A stretch of DNA of 64,000 bases from Sphingobacterium composti (GCF_009829075.1 NZ_WUQZ01000014.1:30262-94261); one strand, 5' to 3'. Shown: positions 53,562-63,875, numbered from the stretch's first letter. Made by a program: numbers and translations. The notes: generated by a model not told the origin, from the sequence alone.

Positions 53562-56360
53562 ATGAGTAAAAAGGTAATTATCAAATATTTAGTAATTATT
53601 ATATCAACTATAAATTCACATATTTTGATAGCTCAAATATTTGACAACTCTCAACCTCATTATAAGGTTAAATGGAGTCAAATAAATACAGACAATTATC
53701 GCTTAATATTCCCTAATGAGTTTACAAATTCTGCTCCCACACTCGCTAATCAAATTGATAAGTACCTGAAATTTGCAGAGCAAAGTTTGGATAAGAAAAC
53801 CAAGAAAATAAACATAATAGTCCAACAAAATCATCTATTGAAAAATGGATTTGTTCAATTAGCACCACGCAAATCAGAACTATTCTCCACTCCTTCCGGC
53901 ACTGCGGACAACCAGGAATGGCTACCTAATCTTACTCTACACGAGCTGCAACACGTGGTGCAATTTGACAAATTGACAGGAAAAATAAGCAAACCCTTTG
54001 GTGAACTTTTAGCACTTGCATTCTTCGGAATTAACCTTCCCTCTTGGTTTTATGAGGGAGATGCAACTCTTCATGAAACACTTTATTCCAAAGGTGGTAG
54101 AGGCAGATTAAGTGAATGGAACATGGAGATTCGCACAAATATTCAGTCAAGTAAAAAGTATAGTTTTAACAAATACGTGCATGGATCCTTTAAGGATATT
54201 GTACCGTCATTCTACACAATTGGTTATTTTATGAACAGTGAATTGTATGAAAAAGACCCAAAAACTAACGCAAAAATTTATGAGCAAATGAATGGAAAAT
54301 TACTTCGACCATTCAATTTTCAGCGTGCTCTAAAGAAATTTTATGGCTCAAAAGCAAGTGGACTATTTGATAATACGATAGACAATTTAGAAGATAAATG
54401 GACGAATATTCCCACAACAAATTTAGCGAACCCCATAACTTTTGAAGACAAATATCCTACGGATTACCTGCTCCCTCAAGAAGAAAATGACTATATTTTT
54501 GCGATTAAAAAGAACAATCAACGCACACCCAGAATCATAAAATTCAATAAAAATGACTCTACAAAAATTGAGGAAATAGTAAAATTAGGTCCTCAAATTA
54601 TGCCCTATTTTCATATCAAAAATCACCTAATTACATGGGACGAATACCGCAAAGACGCGCGCTTTTCAAAACAAACCTATAACGTAATTAACGTACTAGA
54701 CATCCGTACAAATACCAAAAAAACAATCACAAACAAAAGTCGTTACTACACCCCAATACTTTCTAATGACCTAAAAATAATAGCGGTTGTAGAAGTAAAT
54801 TTAAGCAACGAAAGTGCCATTATTCTATTAAATCCTGAAAATGGAGAAAGGTTGGATAGCATCGCTATGCCAAAAGGATTGCATATACAGCAACCCAGTT
54901 TTAATGCGGAGTCCACAAAAATAATAGCCATTGCTGTCTGCTCTAAGGGCACTAATCTCGTGGAAATAGACTTACAAACAAAAAACACAAAAGACCTGCT
55001 ACCCTGGTCCAATTTGCAATTAGATCGCCCTATCTATGCTAAGGGAAATATCATATTCAAAGCTAATCAACAAGGGAAAGATGATATTTTTATGCTTCGT
55101 GACAAACAAATCTTGAAGATTACCGAAAGTAAATTTGGAGCCCTTAATCCGTCAATACACGAGAACGATTTGTGGTTTAATGACTTCACAATTAAAGGAC
55201 ACAAAATAAATAAACTAGATTTGAACAATCTTACCACTTCAAAAATCACGTTACAACCAGCTAAAACATTATATGAAAGACAAAACACATTTCAATTTGA
55301 CACCACTGAAACTAAAAAGAAATACAGCCAAGAGATTAAACCATATAATATCTTAAAAAATAGCATCAATTTCCATAGTCTTACACTAAGTGCAAATGAT
55401 TTCGAGAGTTTTGACAATTATAAACCGGGAATTTATTGGCTTTCTAACGACTTACTAAACACTACTAGAATCAAGTTAGGGTATGAGCGTGAAATAGAAT
55501 TAAAGAAAAACTCTTATTTAGCTGAAGTAACGTACCAACGTTATTACCCAAAATTCACGGTCGGCTACAAAAATTCAGGTAGTGTGGGCGTTGCAAAAAA
55601 CGCTAGCGGAAAAGATAGTCTACGCTTCGATTTTCGATATCATCAAGTTACGGCCGATATTCAACTCCCTTTCAGTATTTATCGCGGCAATAAAATATAC
55701 TCTTATGGAGCGAATTTCGGCACTTATTACATCAAAAGATATGATTTGAGTGTAAATAACCTTAGAAATTTCACTGATCAAATAAAATTCCCGTTGAATT
55801 ACCAAGTTTATTTAAATAGAAATGCAATGATGAGTGTCATGGATTTAGCTCCGAGGTGGGGCCAAAATTTTAATTTTATTTACCGACACATGCCTTTTGA
55901 AAATAGTAATAATAATTCATGGGCATTGAGAACTAATTTTTATTTCCCAGGATTATTGATGAATCATAGTTTTCAAACACGTTTTAGCATACAACATTCT
56001 AATGGAGTTTTCAGAGGCACATACGATATCCCATTGATCGATGGATTTTCCTTTTTACCATCCTACACAATAAAGAACACCTTACTTTTTGACTACAGAC
56101 TACCCTTAGCATATCCAGATTTGTCTATTGGACAATTAGCCTATATTAAGCGTATACATGGTCAATTATCAGCTGACTATCTCAATATTCATCAAATTTC
56201 ATTAGCTCCAAAATCAATCAGTGCCGGCTTAAATTTTGACTTCAATTTATTCAAGTACAACGAACCTTTATTCACATTTAGCATTTTGGGAACCTATTTG
56301 AATGATACACGTGCTTCAAATAAATTTAGCCCTACATTTAGCTTTAGTTATAGTTATTAA
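53562..56360 (+). CDS. HExxH-type peptidase/beta-propeller outer-membrane protein
   Basis: A 932-residue exported protein. A signal peptide (about 1-25) is followed by an N-terminal domain with the zinc motif H127-E128-x2-H131 in LHELQHVVQF, and E165 in WFYEGDATLHE as the likely third ligand, which fits a gluzincin (peptidase MA-like) fold. A TolB-like beta-propeller (about 300-560) and a C-terminal part (about 630-932) with alternating strands and a terminal aromatic residue (SFSYSY) suggest an outer-membrane barrel. This three-part architecture occurs in Bacteroidota but is poorly characterised. Function is inferred as envelope proteolysis. Confidence 0.72.
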   Translation: MSKKVIIKYLVIIISTINSHILIAQIFDNSQPHYKVKWSQINTDNYRLIFPNEFTNSAPTLANQIDKYLKFAEQSLDKKTKKINIIVQQNHLLKNGFVQLAPRKSELFSTPSGTADNQEWLPNLTLHELQHVVQFDKLTGKISKPFGELLALAFFGINLPSWFYEGDATLHETLYSKGGRGRLSEWNMEIRTNIQSSKKYSFNKYVHGSFKDIVPSFYTIGYFMNSELYEKDPKTNAKIYEQMNGKLLRPFNFQRALKKFYGSKASGLFDNTIDNLEDKWTNIPTTNLANPITFEDKYPTDYLLPQEENDYIFAIKKNNQRTPRIIKFNKNDSTKIEEIVKLGPQIMPYFHIKNHLITWDEYRKDARFSKQTYNVINVLDIRTNTKKTITNKSRYYTPILSNDLKIIAVVEVNLSNESAIILLNPENGERLDSIAMPKGLHIQQPSFNAESTKIIAIAVCSKGTNLVEIDLQTKNTKDLLPWSNLQLDRPIYAKGNIIFKANQQGKDDIFMLRDKQILKITESKFGALNPSIHENDLWFNDFTIKGHKINKLDLNNLTTSKITLQPAKTLYERQNTFQFDTTETKKKYSQEIKPYNILKNSINFHSLTLSANDFESFDNYKPGIYWLSNDLLNTTRIKLGYEREIELKKNSYLAEVTYQRYYPKFTVGYKNSGSVGVAKNASGKDSLRFDFRYHQVTADIQLPFSIYRGNKIYSYGANFGTYYIKRYDLSVNNLRNFTDQIKFPLNYQVYLNRNAMMSVMDLAPRWGQNFNFIYRHMPFENSNNNSWALRTNFYFPGLLMNHSFQTRFSIQHSNGVFRGTYDIPLIDGFSFLPSYTIKNTLLFDYRLPLAYPDLSIGQLAYIKRIHGQLSADYLNIHQISLAPKSISAGLNFDFNLFKYNEPLFTFSILGTYLNDTRASNKFSPTFSFSYSY

Positions 56361-56443
56361 TCAAATATTTAAAAACCAAGCATTTACAAAAACAATTTTA
56401 ATCCGTATATTGTTTATCATTTTACACATCAATCTTGTAAAAT

Positions 56444-56851
56444 ATGGCAATTATCTCTAAGGAAGCAGAAGTTCAAGAGGAGCTAAATTCCATTTATGAA
56501 CTTCTTCTAAACAAACGCTCTGCAATACAGAGCGAGCTCAAATCAATACGTAAAAAATTCGAAAAACAATGTGATGTTTTTATTTTGAATGGATTTAGTG
56601 ATGAAAAATCTCCAATAATTACAAATAAAATATACCACAACAAGTTCATCGAATTTGACACACACTGTCATATCATCGATATTATCAATGATTTCAAAGA
56701 TGTTTATGGCTATTTTCCAGAATATGGAGAAATGTTCAGTACATTATATCAAACTATGTTACAATTTGCCCATGAAGAAAATTACGAGTGTGCTGCAGTT
56801 GTAAAAATCTGGGTAGACAGAATACACAATATTATACACAATAAAAATTAA
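56444..56851 (+). CDS. hypothetical protein with UVR-like C-terminal helix
   Basis: A 135-residue cytoplasmic protein I do not firmly recognise. An N-terminal charged coiled-coil segment (about 5-45) is followed by a mixed region and a C-terminal helix (LQFAHEENYECAAVVKIWVDRI) resembling the UVR-type helix of UvrB/UvrC and related proteins. Its stop overlaps the pssA stop on the other strand by 4 bases. Confidence 0.5.
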   Translation: MAIISKEAEVQEELNSIYELLLNKRSAIQSELKSIRKKFEKQCDVFILNGFSDEKSPIITNKIYHNKFIEFDTHCHIIDIINDFKDVYGYFPEYGEMFSTLYQTMLQFAHEENYECAAVVKIWVDRIHNIIHNKN

Positions 56852-57531
56852 TCCTCCACAGCTGTTGGTTTGAAATGTAGTATTGAGAACAAAATATAAA
56901 GCACAAAAACTAGAGGAATAGCTAAAATTTCCATCCACGCTACTAAAATCAAAGAAATTATAAGGAATAAATATTTGAATTTATTCACTCCCCATTTCAA
57001 AGAATTCAATTTCATGGAGAATAACTTCAATTCCGATACCAACAATATACTTGTGAGCATCGTAACCCCTATTAAGACATATATATTGTAGATATATTGT
57101 GGATATACCTGTCCAATAAATGGCAAAGAGACTATCAAAAAAGTATTCATCGGTGTATTCACACCGATGAAATCAGAAGTTTGACGCTCATCTATATTAA
57201 ATTTTGCTAAACGCAAAGCAGAAAAAACTGTCACTACGAAACCGATATAAGGCAAATACTCAGAAGTACTAACCTCTCTAATCATGGTATACAGTATAGC
57301 CCCTGGCAGAAATCCAAAACTCACAACATCTGCTAATGAATCCAACTCCTTCCCTATTAAAGACTTAACCTTCAATAGTCGCGCAACTAAACCATCAAAA
57401 AAATCAAAAATTCCAGATGCCAACACACAATAGAATGCTGTCAGATAATCCCCTTTCAAAACCATTAATATTCCGATACATCCACTGAATAAATTTAATG
57501 ATGTAATCGTATTTGGTATATATTTCTTCAT
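56848..57531 (-). CDS. pssA: CDP-diacylglycerol-serine O-phosphatidyltransferase
   Basis: A 227-residue integral membrane enzyme making phosphatidylserine, the precursor of phosphatidylethanolamine. The CDP-alcohol phosphotransferase signature D-G-x2-A-R-x8-G-x3-D-x3-D is visible in FDGLVARLLKVKSLIGKELD followed by SLADVVSFG. About eight hydrophobic segments follow the family pattern. The frame opens at 57579, but the ATG at 57531 (MKKYIPNTITSLNLFSG) is the normal start. Confidence 0.92.
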   Translation of the reverse strand: MKKYIPNTITSLNLFSGCIGILMVLKGDYLTAFYCVLASGIFDFFDGLVARLLKVKSLIGKELDSLADVVSFGFLPGAILYTMIREVSTSEYLPYIGFVVTVFSALRLAKFNIDERQTSDFIGVNTPMNTFLIVSLPFIGQVYPQYIYNIYVLIGVTMLTSILLVSELKLFSMKLNSLKWGVNKFKYLFLIISLILVAWMEILAIPLVFVLYILFSILHFKPTAVED

Positions 57532-57543
57532 CACAAATAAAAA

Positions 57544-57568
57544 AAGCCGTCTATGTATTAGACGGCTT
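57544..57568 (-). terminator. intrinsic terminator after rho
   Basis: On the reverse strand a 10-bp stem (57559-57568 with 57544-57553) and a 5-base loop are followed by a run of T. It lies between rho and pssA. Confidence 0.85.
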
Positions 57569-57590
57569 AAAAATATCAATTTAATATGAA

Positions 57591-59084
57591 TTATCCATTC
57601 ATACTCATCAAAAACTCTTCGTTAGAACGAGTTCCACGCAATTGTTGCAACAAGAATTCCATTGCTTCCGTCGAATTCATATCTGACAAGTGATTACGCA
57701 ATACCCACAGACGTTGTAAAGCTTCTCTATCCATCAATAGATCGTCACGACGTGTAGATGATGCCGTCAAATCAATAGCAGGGAATAAGCGTTTGTTAGC
57801 TAACTTGCGATCCAATTGAAGTTCCATGTTACCTGTACCTTTGAATTCTTCAAAGATAACATCATCCATTTTAGAACCAGTATCAGTCAATGCTGTTGCT
57901 AAGATCGTTAATGATCCACCATTTTCGATGTTACGTGCCGCACCAAAGAAACGTTTTGGCTTGTGCAAAGCGTTCGCATCCACACCACCAGATAAGATTT
58001 TACCCGAAGCAGGTGCAACAGTATTGTACGCGCGAGCCAAGCGAGTGATTGAATCTAATAAGATAACCACATCATGCCCACACTCTACCATACGCTTAGC
58101 TTTCTCTAATACGATATTTGCAATTTTCACGTGTCTATCAGCTGGCTCATCAAATGTAGATGAAACCACTTCAGCACGAACAGATCTTGCCATATCTGTC
58201 ACCTCTTCCGGACGTTCATCAATTAATAAAATAATCAAATAAACTTCTGGATGATTTTTAGCAATAGCGTTTGCAACTTCTTTCAATAAATTCGTTTTAC
58301 CCGTTTTTGGTTGAGCTACGATCAGACCGCGCTGACCTTTACCAATAGGTGTAAACAAATCCATGATACGAGTAGAATAATTATTGGATCCAAGATCAAG
58401 GTTTAATTTCTCATCAGGGAATAATGGAGTCAAGAAATCAAAGGGTACACGATCGCGGATTTCAGCCGGATTTTGACCATTAATAGACTCGATACGTACC
58501 AATGGGAAATATTTTTCACCTTCTTTTGGAGGACGAATACAACCTCTTACATTATCACCAGTTTTCAAACCAAACAATTTGATCTGCGACTGTGACACAT
58601 ATATATCATCTGGAGATGTTAGATAATTGTAATCTGATGAACGTAAGAAACCATAGCCATCCGGCATAATTTCTAATACACCCTCATTAACGATCACATT
58701 ATCGAAATCTGTATTTGATGATGTTTCTTTCTTTGGTTCTGCTGATGGTTCTGGAGTAGATACTTTTTCAACTGGAACTGTGGGAGCGGGTGATTCAGAA
58801 CTAAATAATGATGGGTCTTCTTCTGTTCTAACGCGTTTTGTAATTGCTACAGGCTCCGTTTTAAGTGTTCTAGTTCTTTTTCGCGGAGATTGATCTGCTG
58901 ACTCAGCAGCCACAGGCTCTTCTACGGCCTCTTGCTTATCTTCAGTTGTTGATTGTTGAGCAATCTCTGAAATTTTATCGATGAGTTCTTGCTTACGAAG
59001 CTTTTCTACGTCAACAATACCTAACACCTTTCCTATCTCGCGCAATTCGGACACGAGCTTTGAATTCAATTCGTTGATATTCAT
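57591..59084 (-). CDS. rho: transcription termination factor Rho
   Basis: A 497-residue hexameric RNA helicase. An N-terminal Rho-N domain (about 1-42) is followed by a Pro/Glu/Thr-rich acidic insert (about 43-130), then the OB-fold cold-shock-like RNA-binding domain (about 130-215, with [12 protein letters not shown]). The ATPase has Walker A in [17 protein letters not shown] near residue 260, Walker [16 protein letters not shown] near 340, and the Q and R loops around [21 protein letters not shown]. It is about 80 residues longer than the E. coli protein because of the insert, as in other Bacteroidota. Confidence 0.96.
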   Translation of the reverse strand: MNINELNSKLVSELREIGKVLGIVDVEKLRKQELIDKISEIAQQSTTEDKQEAVEEPVAAESADQSPRKRTRTLKTEPVAITKRVRTEEDPSLFSSESPAPTVPVEKVSTPEPSAEPKKETSSNTDFDNVIVNEGVLEIMPDGYGFLRSSDYNYLTSPDDIYVSQSQIKLFGLKTGDNVRGCIRPPKEGEKYFPLVRIESINGQNPAEIRDRVPFDFLTPLFPDEKLNLDLGSNNYSTRIMDLFTPIGKGQRGLIVAQPKTGKTNLLKEVANAIAKNHPEVYLIILLIDERPEEVTDMARSVRAEVVSSTFDEPADRHVKIANIVLEKAKRMVECGHDVVILLDSITRLARAYNTVAPASGKILSGGVDANALHKPKRFFGAARNIENGGSLTILATALTDTGSKMDDVIFEEFKGTGNMELQLDRKLANKRLFPAIDLTASSTRRDDLLMDREALQRLWVLRNHLSDMNSTEAMEFLLQQLRGTRSNEEFLMSMNG

Positions 59085-59413
59085 TAATATTGAATTATGA
59101 TTATATCTTTTTGGATTTTCAATTTGAAATCTAACCTATTTATTCACAATGACCTAACACTAGGGTTTGAAAATTTGACTTGTCCACAATCTCTAAAACT
59201 GATTTTCGAAATAGATAAATTACGAACTAGGATAAATTTGAGAATGCACAAAGAAAACCATTACATTTGAATTTTCAAAAAAAAATTAATAAAATTATCA
59301 AAACATATACAACAACATGCTGTTTAAAACATACTAAATTGTTTTAGGCACTTAAAAAATAAAGTTTTTTTTGTACGTTTATGCGGTCAAAAGTATCATG
59401 TAAATTATAAATT
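59085..59413. other. intergenic promoter region between rho and the sugar transporter
   Basis: A 329-base AT-rich gap between divergent genes. TACGTTTA at 59374-59381 is a near-match -7 box for the transporter gene. No other feature is seen. Confidence 0.4.
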
Positions 59414-61141
59414 ATGAGTGAAAATAACAAACCAACCAACTACCCAGCACTCTATACACTTATTGTAGTGTTCTTTTTTTGGGGATTTATTGCCGCGGGC
59501 AATAGTATTTTTATTCCCTTCTGTAAAAATTATTTCCATTTAGATCAATTTCAGTCTCAATTAATTGATTTTGCTTTTTACAGTGCCTATTATATAGGAG
59601 CTTTGGGGTTATTCATTTTTGGAACTATATCCGGCAGAGATTTAGTGGGAAAATGGGGCTATAAAAAAAGTATTGTTTACGGATTATTATTTTCTGCCTT
59701 TGGTGCAGCGGCAATGATTGTTGCTGTAGAAGTCAACTTATATTTAGGCATGTTGATAGGGTTATTTATAGTTGCATTGGGTTTTTCTCTACAACAGACT
59801 GCTGCAAATCCTTTCGCTGTATTACTTGGTGATCCAAAGACAGGTGCATCTCGAGTTAATTTGGGCGGTGCTGTAAATTCATTTGGTACTACTATTGGCC
59901 CGTTAATTATAGGATATACACTATTTGGAACATTCGAGCCGGTTTCAGATTCCGAAATTTCTGGTTTACCATTGAATAAAGTTGTATATCTATATATTGC
60001 CGTTGGTTTACTATTCATATTTGCGGCAGCATTATTTAATTTTTCTAAAAAAGTTCCTCCTGGCATTAATAATGAGCCAATGGAAGAAGCGAATAAAGCG
60101 AAGAATATATTGATCATCATGACAATTCTTCTAGCTGCTTTATTTACTCCTGTATTTTTAAGTTATAAGAGCGAAACAGCACTTCAAATTGAAAATCTCA
60201 ACGCACAGATTAAATCTGCAACGGACAGTTCTGTAATCGATAACTTGAAATCCCAAGTGAAAGAAATAGCACATCCACTGGAGCTGAAGCGTATGGCATT
60301 ACTTTTTGGTGCTTTAATCGCAGTAGTAGGCTCTATCCTATTTGCCTATCGTAAGGCGCAAGCTGCACCGCAGGGTTGGGGAGCAATGAAATACCCTCAA
60401 TTGGTATTAGGGATGTTAGCTTTATTTGTATATGTAGGTATCGAAGTAGCAATCGGAAGTAATCTTGGTGAATTATTGACCTTAGAAGAATTTGGAAGTT
60501 TATCATCTTCTGAAATTACTCCTTATATATCCATGTATTGGGGAGGTATGATGATCGGACGTTGGGCTGGTGCAGTGACTGCATTCAATTTCGCTCATTC
60601 CACTAAAAAAATATTAACTGCAGTAGTTCCTTTTATTGCTTTTGGAGTAGTATTAGCCGTAAATTCTATAGCGGGATTTAATATGTCACACTTATATTTC
60701 TTTGCCATTTGCATTGCTATACAAGTTATCGCATTTTTCATCAGCAAGGAAAAACCAGTAGCCACTTTGATTATCTTCGGAACTTTAGGATTAGTGGCTA
60801 TGATCGTCGGTTTAATATCGTCAGGAACAGTTGCTATTTATTCATTCTTAACTGGAGGATTAGCTTGTTCTATTATGTGGGGCTCCATCTTCTCCTTATC
60901 TATTGTGGGGATTGGTAAATACACAGAGCAGGGTTCAGCATTTTTGGTTATGATGATTTTAGGTGGTGGTATAATCCCTCCTATTCAAGGAAAGCTTGCT
61001 GATATTATAGGTATACACAATTCTTACATCATTCCTGTGATCGGATTCGCTTATATTATCCTTTTTGCAGTATTGGTAAAAGGCTTTTTGAAAAAGCAAA
61101 ACATAGACTTAGAGCATATAGAAGGCTCTTCAAGTCACTAA
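59414..61141 (+). CDS. FHS-family sugar MFS transporter (fucose/GlcNAc permease type)
   Basis: A 575-residue permease. Helix 1 ([22 protein letters not shown]) and [20 protein letters not shown] match the fucose:H+ symporter family, and [14 protein letters not shown] and [17 protein letters not shown] mark the C-half. It is about 140 residues longer than usual. An extra pair of membrane helices with a coiled-coil-like loop (about 225-320) is inserted in the central region. An N-acetylglucosamine kinase gene follows, so GlcNAc or a related sugar is a likely substrate. Confidence 0.88.
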   Translation: MSENNKPTNYPALYTLIVVFFFWGFIAAGNSIFIPFCKNYFHLDQFQSQLIDFAFYSAYYIGALGLFIFGTISGRDLVGKWGYKKSIVYGLLFSAFGAAAMIVAVEVNLYLGMLIGLFIVALGFSLQQTAANPFAVLLGDPKTGASRVNLGGAVNSFGTTIGPLIIGYTLFGTFEPVSDSEISGLPLNKVVYLYIAVGLLFIFAAALFNFSKKVPPGINNEPMEEANKAKNILIIMTILLAALFTPVFLSYKSETALQIENLNAQIKSATDSSVIDNLKSQVKEIAHPLELKRMALLFGALIAVVGSILFAYRKAQAAPQGWGAMKYPQLVLGMLALFVYVGIEVAIGSNLGELLTLEEFGSLSSSEITPYISMYWGGMMIGRWAGAVTAFNFAHSTKKILTAVVPFIAFGVVLAVNSIAGFNMSHLYFFAICIAIQVIAFFISKEKPVATLIIFGTLGLVAMIVGLISSGTVAIYSFLTGGLACSIMWGSIFSLSIVGIGKYTEQGSAFLVMMILGGGIIPPIQGKLADIIGIHNSYIIPVIGFAYIILFAVLVKGFLKKQNIDLEHIEGSSSH

Positions 61142-61182
61142 AACGTTAAAACTAATTGTACTTTCTACACTAAGTAAAAAGT

Positions 61183-61223
61183 CTAAAAAACCGCCCTAAT
61201 TAAATATTAAGGCGGTTTTTTAG
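61183..61223 (+). terminator. intrinsic terminator after the sugar transporter
   Basis: Bases 61183-61195 pair with 61211-61223 (CCGCC/GGCGG core with A/T arms), extended by a TAAT/ATTA pair in the loop, ending in a T run. Confidence 0.85.
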
Positions 61224-61301
61224 TTTATAACCAAAACTTATTTAAAATAAAATTTACAAATGCTATAGTTTTTATGAATAAAAATGTATCTTCGAAAGAT
61301 A

Positions 61302-61309
61302 TAATTTTG
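61302..61309 (+). promoter_or_regulatory. possible -7 promoter box for the GlcNAc kinase gene
   Basis: TAATTTTG matches TAnnTTTG exactly, 26 bases before the kinase start codon. A clear -33 box is not seen. The upstream terminator suggests the kinase has its own promoter. Confidence 0.35.
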
Positions 61310-61335
61310 AATAACTATACTAAAATAAACTAATA

Positions 61336-62193
61336 ATGATCATTATTGCAGATGGCGGATCAACCAAGACCAATTGGTGCCTATTAGATGACAATCAAAA
61401 GAAGATCTATTTCAACACAGAAGGCTATAACCCTTACTTTGTTGACAGTGATTATATCGTAAGCTCTTTGAAAAAAGGATTACCAAACGATTTACCTTTA
61501 GATAAAATTCAAGAAGTAAATTATTACGGCGCTGGGGTTCATAATGACGAGAAAGCAAAAATCGTTTCTGATGCATTTCGTGAACTTTTCCCTAATGCTA
61601 AAATTGAAATCGGTCACGACTTATTAGCTGCAGCAAGAGCGCTTTTAGGTAAAGAATCAGGGTTTGCTGCAATTTTGGGTACTGGAACAAACTCATGTAT
61701 CTATGATGGTGACAAAATCACACACAATATCAGTTCAGCAGCCTATATTCTAGGTGATGAAGGTTCTGGTTCATATATTGGTAAAAAACTTTTGACTGAT
61801 TTTGTACGTGATCTAATGCCTACAGATGTTGCTAAAGCTTTCTATGATACTTACAAATTGTCAAAAGACGAGATCATGGATAGTGTTTACACTAAACCAT
61901 TAGCAAATCGTTTTTGTGCTAGCTTCAGTAAATTTGTTTATGACAATAATGTAAATATTGAATACACACGTAAGATTGTTGATGATGCATTCGAAGCATT
62001 CTTCGCAAACTTAGTAAGCAAATACCCTAATTACCAAGACTATACTTTCAACTGTATCGGATCTGTAGGATATAATTTCCGAAATGTATTGGAAGAAAAA
62101 GCTAATCAATACGGCATGAAAGTGGGTAAAATATTACGTTCACCGATTGATGATTTAGTTCAATTCCATATTGATAGATATTCCGCTAAATAA
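61336..62193 (+). CDS. N-acetylglucosamine kinase (BadF/BcrA ATPase family)
   Basis: A 285-residue ASKHA-fold sugar kinase. The phosphate-1 motif IIIADGGSTKTNWCLLD opens the protein, the catalytic-region Asp is in IEIGHDLLAAARALLG, and AAILGTGTNSCIYDGD and ILGDEGSGSYIGKKLL are the sugar- and phosphate-2 motifs seen in GlcNAc kinases. It would phosphorylate N-acetylglucosamine at C6 in the cytoplasm. It sits downstream of the FHS-type transporter, which fits import and phosphorylation of an amino sugar. Confidence 0.85.
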   Translation: MIIIADGGSTKTNWCLLDDNQKKIYFNTEGYNPYFVDSDYIVSSLKKGLPNDLPLDKIQEVNYYGAGVHNDEKAKIVSDAFRELFPNAKIEIGHDLLAAARALLGKESGFAAILGTGTNSCIYDGDKITHNISSAAYILGDEGSGSYIGKKLLTDFVRDLMPTDVAKAFYDTYKLSKDEIMDSVYTKPLANRFCASFSKFVYDNNVNIEYTRKIVDDAFEAFFANLVSKYPNYQDYTFNCIGSVGYNFRNVLEEKANQYGMKVGKILRSPIDDLVQFHIDRYSAK

Positions 62194-62205
62194 TCGAGCG
62201 ACAAC

Positions 62206-62256
62206 TTATCCTAACAAATAAGCCCAATCAATGATTGGGCTTATTTGTTAGGATAA
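62206..62256. terminator. bidirectional intrinsic terminator (perfect 25-bp arms)
   Basis: Bases 62206-62230 and 62232-62256 are perfectly complementary. The hairpin lies between the GlcNAc kinase and the converging UPF0173 gene. Confidence 0.85.
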
Positions 62257-62272
62257 AATCTACTATTTTATT

Positions 62273-62968
62273 TTATAAACTAATAGACTCTCCTAATTTT
62301 AGTAAATTCAGATTAATATTTGCATCTGCAAATACTTTAGATGCTTCATTTGTGTCAATATTAACTGGAGAAAATGTATCATAATGCATTCCAATTACAT
62401 TATTACAATTAATAAAGTTTGCAGCCTTTACCGCATCATACATATCCATGGTATAATGCCCTCCAATTGGCAAGAAAGCCCAATCCAATTCTAAATGAGC
62501 TAATAATTTCATTTCAAGAGTCAATGCTGTATCCCCTGCAAAATATATTTTTTTATCACCAATAGAGAACACAAATCCACATGGAGCACCACCGTATGCA
62601 CCATCTGGAGTAGAATTAGTATGCAGTGCATATACCATTTTCACTTTACCAAAAGGCAAACTCAATGTTCCGCCAAAATTAAATTCTATTATTTTATCAT
62701 CTGGTACACCTTGCTTTCTTACCCATCCAGCAGTTTCTACAATGGCTGCTACCGTAGCATTTGACTGTGCTTGGATAGTAGCAAGATCCGCTACATGATC
62801 CTCATGCGCATGTGACAGAAATATATAATCGGGTTTTAGTTCGGATACATTAATGTCTTTTGCAAGAGGATTATACGTTACGAATGGATCCAATAATACT
62901 TTTGTACCATTAAAATTGAATTCAAAACATGCATGCCCGAGATATCTAACTGAAATTTGATTTACCAT
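62273..62968 (-). CDS. UPF0173-family metal-dependent hydrolase
   Basis: A 231-residue metallo-beta-lactamase-fold hydrolase. The HxHxDH motif is H53-A-H55-E-D57-H58 in LSHAHEDHVADL; further ligands lie in FAGDTALT (Asp) and VIGMHYDTF (His). The family is cytoplasmic with unknown substrate. It lies 11 bases after the YbaB gene on the same strand and probably shares its transcript. Confidence 0.9.
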   Translation of the reverse strand: MVNQISVRYLGHACFEFNFNGTKVLLDPFVTYNPLAKDINVSELKPDYIFLSHAHEDHVADLATIQAQSNATVAAIVETAGWVRKQGVPDDKIIEFNFGGTLSLPFGKVKMVYALHTNSTPDGAYGGAPCGFVFSIGDKKIYFAGDTALTLEMKLLAHLELDWAFLPIGGHYTMDMYDAVKAANFINCNNVIGMHYDTFSPVNIDTNEASKVFADANINLNLLKLGESISL

Positions 62969-62979
62969 AATAAAAAGAT

Positions 62980-63294
62980 TTATTTCCCAAATAAATTACC
63001 TAGCCCCCCCAGACCACTCAACATATCTTGAGAAGCCGCTGCCATTTCTGTTTGACTAACATTTTCAGCTTGAGCCAAAACTTTATTCAAAGCTACAAGC
63101 AACAAGTCCTCAATCTGCTCCTTATCGCCCTCTGCAAAAAGCTCGTCGCTAATAGTTACCTCTTTGATTTCTTTGTTTGCTGTAGCGACAACACGTACTT
63201 TACCACCCTCAGCTTCACCCGAAACTGAAATACTATCTAATCTTGCTTTGATTTCTTGCGCCTTTTGTTGCGCTTGGAATAATTTATCAAACAT
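62980..63294 (-). CDS. YbaB/EbfC-family nucleoid-associated protein
   Basis: A 104-residue protein of normal YbaB length. It has an N-terminal helix (MFDKLFQAQQKAQEIKARLDS), the central beta strands with EAEGGKVRVVATANKEIKEV, and a C-terminal helix ending in a Gly/Leu-rich GLGGLGNLFGK tail. Members form dimeric tweezers that bind DNA without strong sequence specificity. No recR or dnaX gene lies next to it here. Confidence 0.88.
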   Translation of the reverse strand: MFDKLFQAQQKAQEIKARLDSISVSGEAEGGKVRVVATANKEIKEVTISDELFAEGDKEQIEDLLLVALNKVLAQAENVSQTEMAAASQDMLSGLGGLGNLFGK

Positions 63295-63386
63295 AGTCTC
63301 ATCTTATTTTATAAGACCAAAATACAAAATCATGTTTTGCCTTCAAAATAAGTCTCAGAATAAGCTTAAATACTTAAATTTGCAAC

Positions 63387-63875
63387 ATGACAAAATACGA
63401 AGAACTAATCTCGAGTCTAAAACAAATCGATACTGCCAAAGCAGAATATTTAGAAGAAGAAATAGATATAATAATTCATAAATTGAAATTCTTGACAGAA
63501 GAGAGTTTGCCAAAGGCAATAATTGTAGATCAAAATAGAGATTTTCAACCAATGGATTCAGAAATTCTAGCTGAAAAAATTAATATTGCAGGGGGAAGAT
63601 TTATTAGCTCTTTAGATCAAAATCCTGATTGCATAGTTATATTACAACGTAGCGAAAATTTATATGGTCAATTATCCGAATTATTAAATAACATTGAAAT
63701 TATAAATACTAGCGCTTTCCAAAATAACAATCTATTTATTATTCAAGAGGCAAGTTTTAATCAATCAGATGATAATTACTTGAAAGACACAGAAATATTA
63801 GCTGAAATTTTTCAACCCAAATATTTCTTCTATGGTCACGAGGGATCAGCTTGGGTGAAATTCGAAATACAATAA
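63387..63875 (+). CDS. small uncharacterised protein, possibly periplasmic-binding-protein-like
   Basis: A 162-residue protein without signal peptide or membrane segment. The N-terminal helices (1-45) are charged. The rest alternates strands and helices (CIVILQRSENLYGQL, NNLFIIQEASF, QPKYFFYGHEGSAWVKF), which faintly recalls the half of a TroA/BtuF-type binding fold. I am not sure of the family. Its stop codon coincides with the 3' end of the group II intron arriving from the right. Confidence 0.5.
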   Translation: MTKYEELISSLKQIDTAKAEYLEEEIDIIIHKLKFLTEESLPKAIIVDQNRDFQPMDSEILAEKINIAGGRFISSLDQNPDCIVILQRSENLYGQLSELLNNIEIINTSAFQNNNLFIIQEASFNQSDDNYLKDTEILAEIFQPKYFFYGHEGSAWVKFEIQ

